Shown piece after piece: positions 9,587 to 18,742 of a stretch of 64,000 bases of DNA. The DNA comes from JAPKZH01 sp963715635. GTDB lineage: Bacteria > Acidobacteriota > Aminicenantia > Aminicenantales > UBA4085. The notes beneath the pieces were generated by a model. That model did no database searches, was not told where the DNA came from, and was given only the letters and a program-made list of their open reading frames with translations. Every line of letters begins with the position of its first letter. Within the stretch, counting starts at the first letter, position 1. The translations under genes and the position numbers were made by a program. The stretch lies in the NCBI GenBank assembly GCA_963715635.1, contig OY970261.1:2480001-2544000 (forward strand). Reading direction: 5' to 3'.

Positions 9587-12010
9587 ATGGACTTCTTTCG
9601 CTTTTTCCAGAGTCGCATAATCCAGAATCAGCAAATGGTCTTCGTAAGTACAAAAACGAATAGGCTGCTCTTTCCCGCTGAGGAAAGCCTCCATGAAGGG
9701 CCATTTGCAGATGGGGGCTGCCAGCAATCCCGTTTTCCGGTCGATGGGAACAAAGACAATATTGGGGGGAACTTCAAACTCTTCGTAAGGCCGCTCGATC
9801 CCGGCCTCTCTCACTCTTTTCTTTTCGTCGCTGATGACATTGCGGAAGAAATCGATCCAGACCGGAAGCGCCGCAGCCGCGCCGGCTTCATTGGTTCCCA
9901 GGCTGACATTATTATCATGCCCCACCCAAACGCCCGCGCACAGCGACGGCGAAAAGCCGATGAACCAGGCATCGGTGTACTTGTCCGTCGTACCCGTTTT
10001 TCCGGCCAAAGGCTTATCGTTGAGCAAGAACGTCGCCATCGGCGCCGCCGTTCCCCGTTCGATTACGCCCTGCATCAGGTAAGTCATGAGATAGGCTGTT
10101 TGGGGGGAGATGACCTCTTCCGATTCGATCCGATTTTCCTCGAGGGTACTGCCCTCGCGGCTTTCGATACGAGTCATATAATAAGGCTTGATCCGGATCC
10201 CTTTGTTGGGAAAAACCGTATAGGCTGAGACGAGCTCCAGCATCTTCACATCAAACGTTCCCAAGGACAGCGAAAGATAAGGATAGATCGTCGTCGTCAG
10301 CCCGAATTTCTTACAATAATCGACGCCGGTCTGAGGAGAGATCCGGTCCAGGATTTTGGCCGTCACGACATTCCGGGATTCTTCGATGCCCTTGCGCAAT
10401 GTGACCGTGCCTTTGTAGAGGCGGTCATAATTTTTCGGCGTCCAGGGCTGCCCCGTCCATTTGTCAATGAAATCCATGGGCTCGTCCTGAATCCGGCTGG
10501 CGGCCGTGAATCCATTCTCCAGGGCGGCGGTATATAGGAAAGGCTTGATGGCCGATCCCGGCTGCCGAGGCGCCTGCATAGCCCTGTTATATTCGCTTCT
10601 CTTGAAAGAATAGCCGCCGACCATGGCCTTGATCTGGCCATTCCTAGGGTCGATGACCAAGACGGCGCCCTCGACTTTGGGCTCCTGGTCGAGCGAAACA
10701 ACAAGCTCCTTTTTATCATCGTCCTTGCTCTTCACCCTGACCTGGATCATATCGCCGGGCTTGATCAGGCTATCGAGGTTTTTTGTCAAGGTCCAGTCGA
10801 CATCGTCGTTCAGCATCTTGCCCATGAAATTCTTGACCCTAACCTTGGCTTCGCGCCTGGCCACGGACAAGACGATGGCATCCAAGACATTGCCGATCTC
10901 AACCCGTGGGCCAAACCAGCTCTTGAGCCAGTATTCCTCAAGCTTCTGCCCTTTTTGCTTGAATTCCCTGTCCTCGAGGAGATTCTTTTTATCCTTCCGC
11001 CAGCCATGTCTTTTGTCCAGGGCGCGCAGCCCGTTGACCAAGGCATCTTCTGCAAATTTCTGGTAGATCGGGTTGAGAGTGGTATAGACCTTTAGGCCCC
11101 CGCGGTAAAGGGCATCATCACCGTACGCGGCGGCGATGTACTGGCGCACCTCTTCGCAAAAATAGGCGGCGAACTCGGAGTCCTCCCGGCCCAAGGGAAG
11201 GACGTTCATCGGCCTTCGTTTGGCGGCTTCGGCCTGGGCTTTGGTGATAAACCCTTCCTCGGTCATGCGGGTGAGAACATGATTGCGCCGGTTGAAGGTC
11301 AACTCGGGAGTTGAATATGGCGAATAAACCGAAGGCCCCCGAAAGATGCCCGCAATCAAGGCTGCCTCCTCCAGGTTCAGCTCGGACACGATCTTGCCGA
11401 AAAAGAGGTTGGAGGCGGCTTCGACACCGTAAACCCCGTGTCCCAGGTAAAACTGGTTGCAGTACATTTCAAAGATTTTTTCTTTTGAATATCCTTTTTC
11501 AATCCGGACGGACAGGGCCATTTCCAGAAGCTTGCGATGGATCGTCTGCTGGCGATAGAGGAAGAGTCTCGTCGCCAGTTGTTGCGTAATCGTGCTTCCA
11601 CCTTGGAGTTTCCGTCTCCGCAGAAGGTTCCGGAAATTTTCCTTGAAGGCTCGCAAGATTCCCCGGACATCGATGCCCTTGTGCTTAAAAAATCGGGGGT
11701 CCTCAGTGGCCAGGATGGCATTCTTGAGATTCTCGGGGATTTGATTGTAAGAAACGACGATCCGCCTTTCGGCGCCGATCGTTTTGATGGGAGTCCCGTC
11801 ATCGGCATAGATCGATGTAAGAACATTGGGCTCGAATTTTTCGAGCGCCGAAACATCGGGGAGCGTATCTCGAATGGACACATACAGACCAAAAAAGCCT
11901 CCGAGAATAAGGGCGGAGCCGAAGCCGATGAGGAGAAGGAGGGACCTCAAAATTTTCTTTTTATTGAGCTTCTTGACCTGGATGCGCCAGACGATATTCT
12001 TCCTAGCCAT
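9584..12010 (-). CDS. mrcA: Penicillin-binding protein 1A (class A PBP)
   Basis: A bifunctional murein synthase of 808 residues anchored by one N-terminal membrane helix (~15-40). The glycosyltransferase domain (~60-230) has EDPRFFKHKGID, GGSTITQQL and KILEMALSxRIE-like motifs; here the sequence reads KLLEMALSVRIEKGYSK. The transpeptidase domain has the SxxK box S486-AIK, SRN (SxN box) near 545 and KTGTT near 671. It polymerises glycan strands and cross-links peptides. The gene is in line with tmk 53 nt upstream and convergent with the DUF6600-like gene. All catalytic boxes are intact. Confidence 0.95.
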   Translation of the reverse strand: MARKNIVWRIQVKKLNKKKILRSLLLLIGFGSALILGGFFGLYVSIRDTLPDVSALEKFEPNVLTSIYADDGTPIKTIGAERRIVVSYNQIPENLKNAILATEDPRFFKHKGIDVRGILRAFKENFRNLLRRRKLQGGSTITQQLATRLFLYRQQTIHRKLLEMALSVRIEKGYSKEKIFEMYCNQFYLGHGVYGVEAASNLFFGKIVSELNLEEAALIAGIFRGPSVYSPYSTPELTFNRRNHVLTRMTEEGFITKAQAEAAKRRPMNVLPLGREDSEFAAYFCEEVRQYIAAAYGDDALYRGGLKVYTTLNPIYQKFAEDALVNGLRALDKRHGWRKDKKNLLEDREFKQKGQKLEEYWLKSWFGPRVEIGNVLDAIVLSVARREAKVRVKNFMGKMLNDDVDWTLTKNLDSLIKPGDMIQVRVKSKDDDKKELVVSLDQEPKVEGAVLVIDPRNGQIKAMVGGYSFKRSEYNRAMQAPRQPGSAIKPFLYTAALENGFTAASRIQDEPMDFIDKWTGQPWTPKNYDRLYKGTVTLRKGIEESRNVVTAKILDRISPQTGVDYCKKFGLTTTIYPYLSLSLGTFDVKMLELVSAYTVFPNKGIRIKPYYMTRIESREGSTLEENRIESEEVISPQTAYLMTYLMQGVIERGTAAPMATFLLNDKPLAGKTGTTDKYTDAWFIGFSPSLCAGVWVGHDNNVSLGTNEAGAAAALPVWIDFFRNVISDEKKRVREAGIERPYEEFEVPPNIVFVPIDRKTGLLAAPICKWPFMEAFLSGKEQPIRFCTYEDHLLILDYATLEKAKEVH

Positions 12011-12063
12011 AGAACTAAAAATATAGCAGATTGGGCGGAAAAAACCAAATTTGGCCCAGGGTG

Positions 12064-12681
12064 TTATTGATATTTTTTAATATATGCCCAGGTTTTCTCG
12101 AAAACCTGCCGGGCGATCTCTCGTTTGTCACAGCCGGCGTTGATATGGTAGAACCGCCGGCCCTTTAAGCTGCGGAAAATCCTCCGGACCTTGACGAGGT
12201 ATGCGGCGCGCTCGAAAAGCTTGTCCTTTTTTTTCCTGTCTTCGATACGGGCCAATCCCGCCTTGGCCTCGATGTCGAGGATAAAAACCAGGTCCGCCTT
12301 CGGCGCGAACGCCTCATTAAGACGCTTGATCCTATTCTGGTCGAGACCTTTGGCTCCCTGGTAGGCGATGGTCGAATAGTAATATCGGTCAAGGATGATG
12401 ATTTTCTTTTGTTTGAGGGCCGGCTCCAGGTTCTTTCTTACATTCTCCTGCCGGTCCTTTAAGAACAGGGCCAGCTCTTCCTCAGGGGTCAGGGAACCGG
12501 CCAGCTTGGCTCTCCGCTTGATTTCACGCCCCCATTTTCCCCTGGACGGCTCGCGGAAATACACGGCTTTCGTCCGCCGCGCCCGCAGCCTGCTGACGAG
12601 GATCTTGGCCTGGGTGGACTTCCCGGTGCCGTCGATCCCCTCGAGGACAATTAAAACGCCCTTTCTTAACACGCTCTCCAC
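12064..12681 (-). CDS. tmk: Thymidylate kinase
   Basis: Phosphorylates dTMP to dTDP. The 205-residue product has the P-loop EGIDGTGKST near residue 15, FREPS, and the DRYYYSTIAYQG nucleotide-binding segment, followed by a basic lid region. Two GTG starts are possible. The first, at 12681, is only three bases from a palindrome and lacks a Shine-Dalgarno. The second, at 12672, is preceded by AGGTGGAG and would give a product three residues shorter. A palindromic repeat ends four bases from the first GTG, so it replaces the normal leader. Confidence 0.92.
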   Translation of the reverse strand: MESVLRKGVLIVLEGIDGTGKSTQAKILVSRLRARRTKAVYFREPSRGKWGREIKRRAKLAGSLTPEEELALFLKDRQENVRKNLEPALKQKKIIILDRYYYSTIAYQGAKGLDQNRIKRLNEAFAPKADLVFILDIEAKAGLARIEDRKKKDKLFERAAYLVKVRRIFRSLKGRRFYHINAGCDKREIARQVFEKTWAYIKKYQ

Positions 12682-12684
12682 CTA

Positions 12685-12750
12685 GGGGTCAAACCTACTC
12701 GTTACGCAACTTTTTCCCCTGGAATATGCGTAACGAGTAGGTTTGACCCC
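12685..12750. repeat. GGGGTCAAACC-family palindrome, copy 2
   Basis: 66 nt with perfect 24-bp arms (12685-12708, 12727-12750) and an 18-nt loop. It is nearly identical to the copy at 69-134. It abuts the tmk start codon on one side and the htrA leader on the other. Confidence 0.9.
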
Positions 12751-12883
12751 AGTCAACAGATATTAGCTGGACGGCCCCGGAAATGCAACTTTTTTATGGG
12801 CCGCGAGGTTATTGAAGTTCGGAGAGATTTTTTGAATAGCCCCCTCTCCCCTCCTCAATTTGGGGATTTTAGGCTTTAGATGA

Positions 12884-12907
12884 GGGGACGGTCCGACGGC
12901 CGTCCCC
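12884..12907. repeat. GGGGACGG palindrome
   Basis: GGGGACGG / CCGTCCCC with an 8-nt loop, between tmk and htrA. The arms match those of the hairpin at 9548. It makes the divergent region 12682-13006 (325 nt) a two-palindrome spacer; apart from these repeats and the htrA promoter I see nothing else there. Confidence 0.7.
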
Positions 12908-12919
12908 TCTGATTCTCGT

Positions 12920-12948
12920 TTGAATTTTAGAAAAGAATATGCTATCTT
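12920..12948 (+). promoter_or_regulatory. Sigma-70-type promoter of htrA-dapF
   Basis: TTGAAT at 12920-12925, 17-nt spacer, then TGC-TATCTT (12943-12948) with an extended -10 TG. It is 59 nt upstream of the htrA ATG, which has GGAGG in its Shine-Dalgarno. Confidence 0.55.
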
Positions 12949-13006
12949 TTAACCTGCTTAAAAAGAAGCAGATAGCGTTCGAAATGCTCAAAACGGAGGA
13001 TTTAAT

Positions 13007-14515
13007 ATGAAAAAGTTTGTTTGGATCTCGTTGGCAAGCTTCTTTTTGGGAGTGCTTCTTGCCGGCTATATTTTTGTCTATCTGCCTGAAAAGAAAGCAG
13101 CCCCAAGCTTCCTAAATTCGCCATCGTCCTCACTCGGGTCAAACCTTTATGCGGAGGCTCCCCAGGCCAAGCCCGACCTGGATTTTGTCAAGGTTTCGGA
13201 TAAAGTGGGCCCCGCCGTCGTGAAAATCGACGCCGAAAAAGTCGAAAAACAGTCTATGATGGGATTCCAGGACAGCCCCTTCGAAGATTTTTGGGATAGG
13301 TTCTTCGGACGTCAGCCGCAGCAGCGCCCCCAGGAATACAAAATGACCGTCCAGGGAACGGGTTTTTATATCAGCAACGATGGCTACATTTTGACCAATA
13401 ACCATCTTGTCGAAAAAGCCTCCAAAGTCAAAGTCTTCACTGTTCAGGGTGATGAATACACGGCTAAAATTATTGGAACCGACCCTAAGACCGACCTGGC
13501 TCTCATCAAAGTCGACACGAAAAATGTACCCTTCGCAGAGCTGGGAGATTCTGCCCAGATGAAAATCGGCGAGTGGGTGCTGGCGATTGGCAACCCGCTC
13601 GGCATGGAACACACCGTGACGGCGGGAATCGTCAGCGCTAAAGGCCGCCAGCTTGGTTTGGGCGGCGATGTTCAAACATATGAGGATTACATTCAAACTG
13701 ATGCCGCCATTAACAGGGGAAACAGCGGGGGCCCGCTCGTCAACATGAAGGGCGAAGTCATCGGCATCACAAGCAATATGCTTGCTCCAAATCCAACAGG
13801 CGGCAACATCGGCATCGGCTTCGCAATACCGTCTAACATGACGAAAAAGGTCGTCACTCAGCTCAAAGACAAGGGCCGCGTCATCCGCGGCTGGCTGGGC
13901 GTCACTATCGTCACGCAGCCCATCGATCAGGATACCCAAAAAATCCTCAACTTGAAATCCCGGAAAGGCGGGCTCATTAATGAGGTCGTCCCGGGGGGCC
14001 CAGCGGAAAAAGCCGGTATAAAGCAATACGATGTCGTTATTGAAGTCAACGGACAGCTTGTCGAAAGTCCCACCGACCTGAGGATGAAGATCGCCGATAT
14101 CCAGCCGGGGACAAAAGTCGAAATCAAGCTCGTCCGCGACGGCAAGGAAAAGACGGTCAGCGCGACCATCGCCGAGCTTGAAACTGAGGAAAAAACCAAA
14201 ACTTCCGGCGAATCGGCCGGTAAAAACATCGGCATTGCAGCCACAAACCTAACGCCGTCAATTGCCAGGCGGTACGGCCTTAAGACAACCGAAGGCCTTC
14301 TGATTACCGAAGTTGAAAATGGAAGCGAAGCTGAGCGCAAAGGCCTCCAGCCCGGCGACATCATTCTCGAGGTCAACCGCCAGAAAATGGATAGTGTCAA
14401 TCAATGGGAAAGCATTCTAAAAAAAGCCAAGCCCGGCGATGCGCTTCTCCTGCTCATCCGCCGCGAGCAAGACGGGCGGTCGCAGGACGCGATCGTTACG
14501 CTCAGGGTCCAATGA
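13007..14515 (+). CDS. degP: Do-family periplasmic serine protease (HtrA/DegP)
   Basis: A 502-residue envelope quality-control protease. It has an N-terminal membrane anchor or signal (WISLASFFLGVLLAGYIFVY), a trypsin-like domain with triad His133 (TNNHLVE), Asp163 (TDLALIKV) and Ser240 (RGNSGGPL), then two PDZ domains (~300-390 and ~410-495). It degrades or refolds damaged exported proteins. It is directly followed by dapF with no gap, so both are likely on one mRNA. A fragment of a second Do protease is at 41878-42120. Confidence 0.94.
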   Translation: MKKFVWISLASFFLGVLLAGYIFVYLPEKKAAPSFLNSPSSSLGSNLYAEAPQAKPDLDFVKVSDKVGPAVVKIDAEKVEKQSMMGFQDSPFEDFWDRFFGRQPQQRPQEYKMTVQGTGFYISNDGYILTNNHLVEKASKVKVFTVQGDEYTAKIIGTDPKTDLALIKVDTKNVPFAELGDSAQMKIGEWVLAIGNPLGMEHTVTAGIVSAKGRQLGLGGDVQTYEDYIQTDAAINRGNSGGPLVNMKGEVIGITSNMLAPNPTGGNIGIGFAIPSNMTKKVVTQLKDKGRVIRGWLGVTIVTQPIDQDTQKILNLKSRKGGLINEVVPGGPAEKAGIKQYDVVIEVNGQLVESPTDLRMKIADIQPGTKVEIKLVRDGKEKTVSATIAELETEEKTKTSGESAGKNIGIAATNLTPSIARRYGLKTTEGLLITEVENGSEAERKGLQPGDIILEVNRQKMDSVNQWESILKKAKPGDALLLLIRREQDGRSQDAIVTLRVQ

Positions 14516-15370
14516 ATGAAATTTAACAAATTTCATTCGCTGGGCAACGATTTCCTGATCATCGATCGGGATGAAGTCGCGGAGCTGTCGGAACCGGAGA
14601 TCGGCGATTTGGCGCGCAACATCTGCGAGCGCCACACCGGCGTCGGGGCCGACGGTCTGCTCCTCATATCGGTCAGGGACAAGGCCCGGGGGCTGGTCAG
14701 TTTTCGAATCTTCAACGCCGACGGCACAGAAGCAGAAGTCTCGGGAAACGGTCTGCGCTGTGCCGCGGCCTATCTTTATTCGCAGCAGAAAATCGCAGCT
14801 CCGCGGGTGACGTTCGAGACGCCCGCCGGCAGCCGGGAGAGCGAGCTGATCGAGAAACACGAAGACCAGTTCATGATCAAGATCGAAATGGGCATTCCCC
14901 GGCTGACTGCCGAGGAAATTCCTTTTGATGACGGGTCCGTCCATGAACGCCTCATCGACTACCCGCTGATGATCAATCGCAAAATCTACTCGGTCACGAT
15001 CGTTTCCCTGGGCAATCCGCACTGCGCCATCTTCGTCAACCGCTTTCCAGCGCGCATCGAATGGCACCAGCTGGGCCGGGAAATCGAGTCCCACCCGTTC
15101 TTCCCGAACCGAACGAACATCGAATTCATCCGGGTATTGAACCGCGACGAGATCGAAGTCCTGTTTTGGGAAAGGGGCGTCGGAGAAACACTGTCTTCGG
15201 GCAGCGGCTCCTGCGCGGCCGCCGTGGCCTCCATCCTCAAAAATTTGACCAACCGGAAGGTCCGGGTGAAAACGAGCATGGGAAAGCTAATGGTGGAATG
15301 GGAGAAGGACAAAGTCTATCAGGCCGGGCCGGCGGAGTTTGCCTTTATCGGCTCGTTTCTTTTGAAGTGA
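14516..15370 (+). CDS. dapF: Diaminopimelate epimerase homologue with Ser in place of both catalytic Cys
   Basis: A 284-residue two-lobed DapF fold, with MKFNKFHSLGNDFLIID at the start and NADGTEAEVSGNGLRC and GETLSSGSGSCAAA at the two active-site loops. Classical DapF interconverts LL- and meso-diaminopimelate with two cysteine acid/base residues, found in CGNGxR and ACGxG. Here the equivalent residues are Ser76 and Ser228. Other family landmarks (Asn near the start, GNPH at ~160, GVGET) are intact, so the gene is not decaying. It may catalyse the same reaction by another mechanism or act on another substrate. The ATG follows the htrA stop directly. Its 3' end overlaps convergent thiL by 26 nt. 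Confidence 0.9.
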   Translation: MKFNKFHSLGNDFLIIDRDEVAELSEPEIGDLARNICERHTGVGADGLLLISVRDKARGLVSFRIFNADGTEAEVSGNGLRCAAAYLYSQQKIAAPRVTFETPAGSRESELIEKHEDQFMIKIEMGIPRLTAEEIPFDDGSVHERLIDYPLMINRKIYSVTIVSLGNPHCAIFVNRFPARIEWHQLGREIESHPFFPNRTNIEFIRVLNRDEIEVLFWERGVGETLSSGSGSCAAAVASILKNLTNRKVRVKTSMGKLMVEWEKDKVYQAGPAEFAFIGSFLLK

Positions 15371-16340
15371 AGTGTTCGTAGCCCTTGACTCTTAAGGGCC
15401 TCTTGGCGCCGCAGGGATCGAGCGCATAAACCCCTTTCTTTCGCGTCATCCTGCCGATCTTAGTGATCCTATACTTCTTTTTCAAACCCTGCAGAAGCTT
15501 CTCTTTCCCAGGCGGCGCTGTAAACAGAAGCTCGAAATCCTCTCCTCCATGCAAAGCATATTCCACGGCTCTTTTCCCGCCAAATTTTTTCATTCCCGGC
15601 GAAAGGGGCAGGCTTTGGAGCTCAATTTCCGCGCCGGTGCCGCTCTCCTCACAGAGGTGCATGAGGTCTACGGAGAGTCCATCGCTGATATCGATCATCG
15701 AGGTCGCCATATTTCTTTGGGCCAGCTCACGGCCAAGCTCGATTTGAGGGACGGGGTCAAGAAAAGCGCGAAGAAGCCGGTCGGCGCTTTTATCGCCTCC
15801 GAGCGCAAGCCCTTTCATCGTCAGGACGAATCCAAGTTTGGCGTCCCCCAGGCAGCCTGAGACGAAAATCAGGTGGCCGGGCCTGGCGCCGCTCCTTGTC
15901 ACGGGCTTTTGACCCTCACCCAGCACGGTCACAGAGATCACGATCTGTTTGGCCTTAGAAATGTCCCCGCCGATCAACTTAACGCCCGCCTGCCGCGCCG
16001 CCGATTCAAAACCGGCCATAAACTCCTTGACCCAGGTCACGGGCAAGTCGGGAGGAAAGCCAAGGCCGAGCAGGGCATATTTCGGATTCCCGCCCATGGC
16101 AGCGACATCGCTGAGGTTGACATTGAGGCTCTTGCGCCCGATATAGTAGGCCGGGTGAATCTTGCGAATGAAATCCACATCCTCGACCAGCAGGTCTTTG
16201 GTCAGGATCATGGGAAGCTTGCCCGGTTTCAGAACGGCGGCATCGTCACCGATGCCGATCCTGATGTTTTTGCCGGGCCGGGCGAATTCCTTCCGGATGG
16301 CCGCGATCAGGCTCCGCTCGCCGAGCCGCTCGAGTTTCAT
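15345..16340 (-). CDS. thiL: Thiamine-monophosphate kinase
   Basis: A 331-residue AIR-synthase-fold kinase that makes thiamine diphosphate from the monophosphate. The N-terminal IGIGDDAAVL motif, TKDLLVEDVDF, NLSDVAAMGG, and MIDISDGLSVDL near 215 are typical ThiL features. I start at ATG 16340 (MKLERLGERSL), which overlaps the lon stop (ATGA) and removes 18 unlikely upstream codons. It is the last gene of the hsp20-lon-thiL run. Confidence 0.93.
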   Translation of the reverse strand: MKLERLGERSLIAAIRKEFARPGKNIRIGIGDDAAVLKPGKLPMILTKDLLVEDVDFIRKIHPAYYIGRKSLNVNLSDVAAMGGNPKYALLGLGFPPDLPVTWVKEFMAGFESAARQAGVKLIGGDISKAKQIVISVTVLGEGQKPVTRSGARPGHLIFVSGCLGDAKLGFVLTMKGLALGGDKSADRLLRAFLDPVPQIELGRELAQRNMATSMIDISDGLSVDLMHLCEESGTGAEIELQSLPLSPGMKKFGGKRAVEYALHGGEDFELLFTAPPGKEKLLQGLKKKYRITKIGRMTRKKGVYALDPCGAKRPLRVKGYEHFTSKETSR

Positions 16341-18742
16341 GCCCGTGCCGGCTTTGTCTTGAACTTGACCAGGGCATGGGCGAAGACGCCCCAAATCTCC
16401 TCAACGAAAATGAACTCCATCTCTTTCTTGACGACGGACGGGATATCGATCAGGTCTTTTTTGTTGGCCCCGGGAAGGATCATCTTTTTAAGGCCCGCCC
16501 GCTGGGCGGCCAGGACTTTTTCTTTCACGCCGCCGATCGGCAGGACATTGCCCCTCAGGGTGATCTCGCCGGTCATGGCCACGTCCCAGCGCACCTTGGT
16601 GTTCGTGCAAACGGAGATCAAGGCCGTGGCGATGGTGATGCCGGCCGAAGGACCGTCTTTGGGAATAGCCCCTTCCGGAATATGAACATGAAAATCGTTT
16701 TGGGAAAAGATTTTATTGTCGATCCCCAATTCCTTGGCATGGGCCCGGGCATAACTCAGCGCCGCATGCGCGGATTCCTTCATGACATCACCGAGCGACC
16801 CGGTGAGGGACAGTATCCCTTTGCCCTTCATTTTCGTCGCTTCGACAAAGAGGATTTCGCCCCCCGTGGCCGTCCAGGCAACGCCGGTCGTGACGCCCAC
16901 CTGGTCTTTTTTCTGGACCTGGTCTTTGAAAATTTTTGGCGGGCCGAGGTAGGTTTCAATATTTTGAGAGGTGATCTTGTGCAATATCTTTTTGCCCTCG
17001 GCCACCTTCCGGGCGACTTTCCGGCAAACCGAGGCCAGCTCGCGCTCGAGATTCCGGACGCCCGCCTCGCGCGTGTAGAGCGCGATGAGCTTCTTGATCG
17101 CCCCGCTGGAAAAGGAGATCAGCTTCGGACTGAGGGCATTTTCCTTGATCTGCTTCGGGACGAGGTGGCGCAGGGCGATCTGGAGCTTCTCCTCTTCCGT
17201 ATAGCCGGGAAGCTGCAAAACTTCCATCCTGTCCCGGAAGGCCGGCTGGATCGGGTCGAGGAGGTTGGCGGTCGTGATGAACATGACCTTAGAAAGATCA
17301 TAAGGCACGCCGAGATAATGATCGCGGAAAGAGAAATTTTGTTCAGGGTCGAGGACTTCGAGCAAAGCCGAGGACGGATCGCCCCTAAAGTCGGCGCCGA
17401 TCTTGTCCACTTCATCCATCATGAATACCGGGTTATCAAAGCCGGCGCGCCTCAAACCCTGGATGATGCGCCCGGGGAGGGCGCCGATATAGGTCCTGCG
17501 GTGGCCGCGGATTTCCGCTTCATCGTGGACGCCGCCCAGTGAGATGCGGATGAATTTGCGGCCGAGCGCCCTGGCGATGGATTTGCCCAGCGATGTTTTT
17601 CCGACGCCCGGAGGGCCGACGAAGCACAGGATTGGGCCCTTGATCTTCTTGGAGAGGGAGCGCACGGCCAGATACTCCAGGATCCGCTCCTTGACTTTTT
17701 CCAGGCCGTAATGGTCCTCGTCGAGGATCGTCTTGGCCAACTTCAGATCAAGGTTGTCCACCGTGCTCTTGCTCCAGGGGAGAGTGAACATCCAGTCCAG
17801 ATAGTTGCGGACGACCGTCGTTTCGGCCGACTCCGGATGCATCTGGGCCAGCCGGGTGATCTGTTTTTCGAGCTCCTCCCGGACCTCCTCGGCAACTTTG
17901 AGCTTCTGCAGCTTGTCCTGATAGCCCTTGACCTCTTCCTGGAGCTCGTTGCCTTCGCCAAGCTCTTTCTGGATCGCCTTCATCTGCTGCCGCAGGTAAT
18001 ACTGCCTCTGCATCTTGTCCATCTCGCCCTTGGCTTCCGTGCTGATCCGCGATTGGACATCCAGGATTTCCAGCTCCTTGGCCAGGAGCTCATAGACTTT
18101 CTTGAGCCTCTGGACGGGGTCCGTGATTTCGAGAATGGCCTGGGCGTCGTTGACTTTGAGCTCGAGGTTGGCCGCCGTCAGGTCGGCCAGCCTTCCCGGC
18201 TCCTCGACATTAGTGGCAATGATCAAAACCTCGGGCGGGATGCTTTTGCCGAGCGACGTGGCCTTCTCCAGGCCGCTGCGAACATTCCGCACCAGGGCTT
18301 CACTCTCCAGCGATTTCTCAGCCGTTTCTGGCTCATGGACGACCTGGATCTGGGCCGTCAGATGGCCGTTTTCATCGTCGAAGCTTTCGATCTTGGCCCG
18401 CACCAGGCCCTGGGCCAGGATCCGGATCCGGCCGTCCGGGAGCTTGAGCATGCGCATAATCAGGGCGACCGTTCCCATGTCATAGACTTCTTCACGCTTG
18501 GGGTCCTCGGCCTCCATATCTTTCTGGGTGAGAAGAAGAATCATGCGGTGCGAAGACAAGGATTGGTCGATGGCGTTCTTCGATTTTTCGCGGCCGACGA
18601 AGAGCGGCACGATCATATAGGGGAAAACGACGATGTCACGGAGCAGGAGGATGGGAAGCTTCTGGGGGATGTTCAGTTTTTGGTCTTTCTCTTCCATGAT
18701 ATCTTCCAGCTGGTCATTGGCCTTGGAGTCTTTTTCAGCCAT
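16337..18742 (-). CDS. lon: ATP-dependent Lon protease
   Basis: An 801-residue cytoplasmic AAA+ protease. The N-terminal LON substrate domain (~25-220; PILLLRDIVVFPYMIVPLFVG) leads through a coiled region to the AAA+ module with Walker A GPPGVGKTS near 377 and sensor regions. It ends in the Lon proteolytic domain with catalytic dyad Ser699 (DGPSAG) and Lys740 (GGVKEK). It degrades misfolded and regulatory proteins. Its start overlaps the end of hsp20 by 8 nt and its stop overlaps thiL by 4 nt, so chaperone and protease are produced together. Confidence 0.97.
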   Translation of the reverse strand: MAEKDSKANDQLEDIMEEKDQKLNIPQKLPILLLRDIVVFPYMIVPLFVGREKSKNAIDQSLSSHRMILLLTQKDMEAEDPKREEVYDMGTVALIMRMLKLPDGRIRILAQGLVRAKIESFDDENGHLTAQIQVVHEPETAEKSLESEALVRNVRSGLEKATSLGKSIPPEVLIIATNVEEPGRLADLTAANLELKVNDAQAILEITDPVQRLKKVYELLAKELEILDVQSRISTEAKGEMDKMQRQYYLRQQMKAIQKELGEGNELQEEVKGYQDKLQKLKVAEEVREELEKQITRLAQMHPESAETTVVRNYLDWMFTLPWSKSTVDNLDLKLAKTILDEDHYGLEKVKERILEYLAVRSLSKKIKGPILCFVGPPGVGKTSLGKSIARALGRKFIRISLGGVHDEAEIRGHRRTYIGALPGRIIQGLRRAGFDNPVFMMDEVDKIGADFRGDPSSALLEVLDPEQNFSFRDHYLGVPYDLSKVMFITTANLLDPIQPAFRDRMEVLQLPGYTEEEKLQIALRHLVPKQIKENALSPKLISFSSGAIKKLIALYTREAGVRNLERELASVCRKVARKVAEGKKILHKITSQNIETYLGPPKIFKDQVQKKDQVGVTTGVAWTATGGEILFVEATKMKGKGILSLTGSLGDVMKESAHAALSYARAHAKELGIDNKIFSQNDFHVHIPEGAIPKDGPSAGITIATALISVCTNTKVRWDVAMTGEITLRGNVLPIGGVKEKVLAAQRAGLKKMILPGANKKDLIDIPSVVKKEMEFIFVEEIWGVFAHALVKFKTKPARA

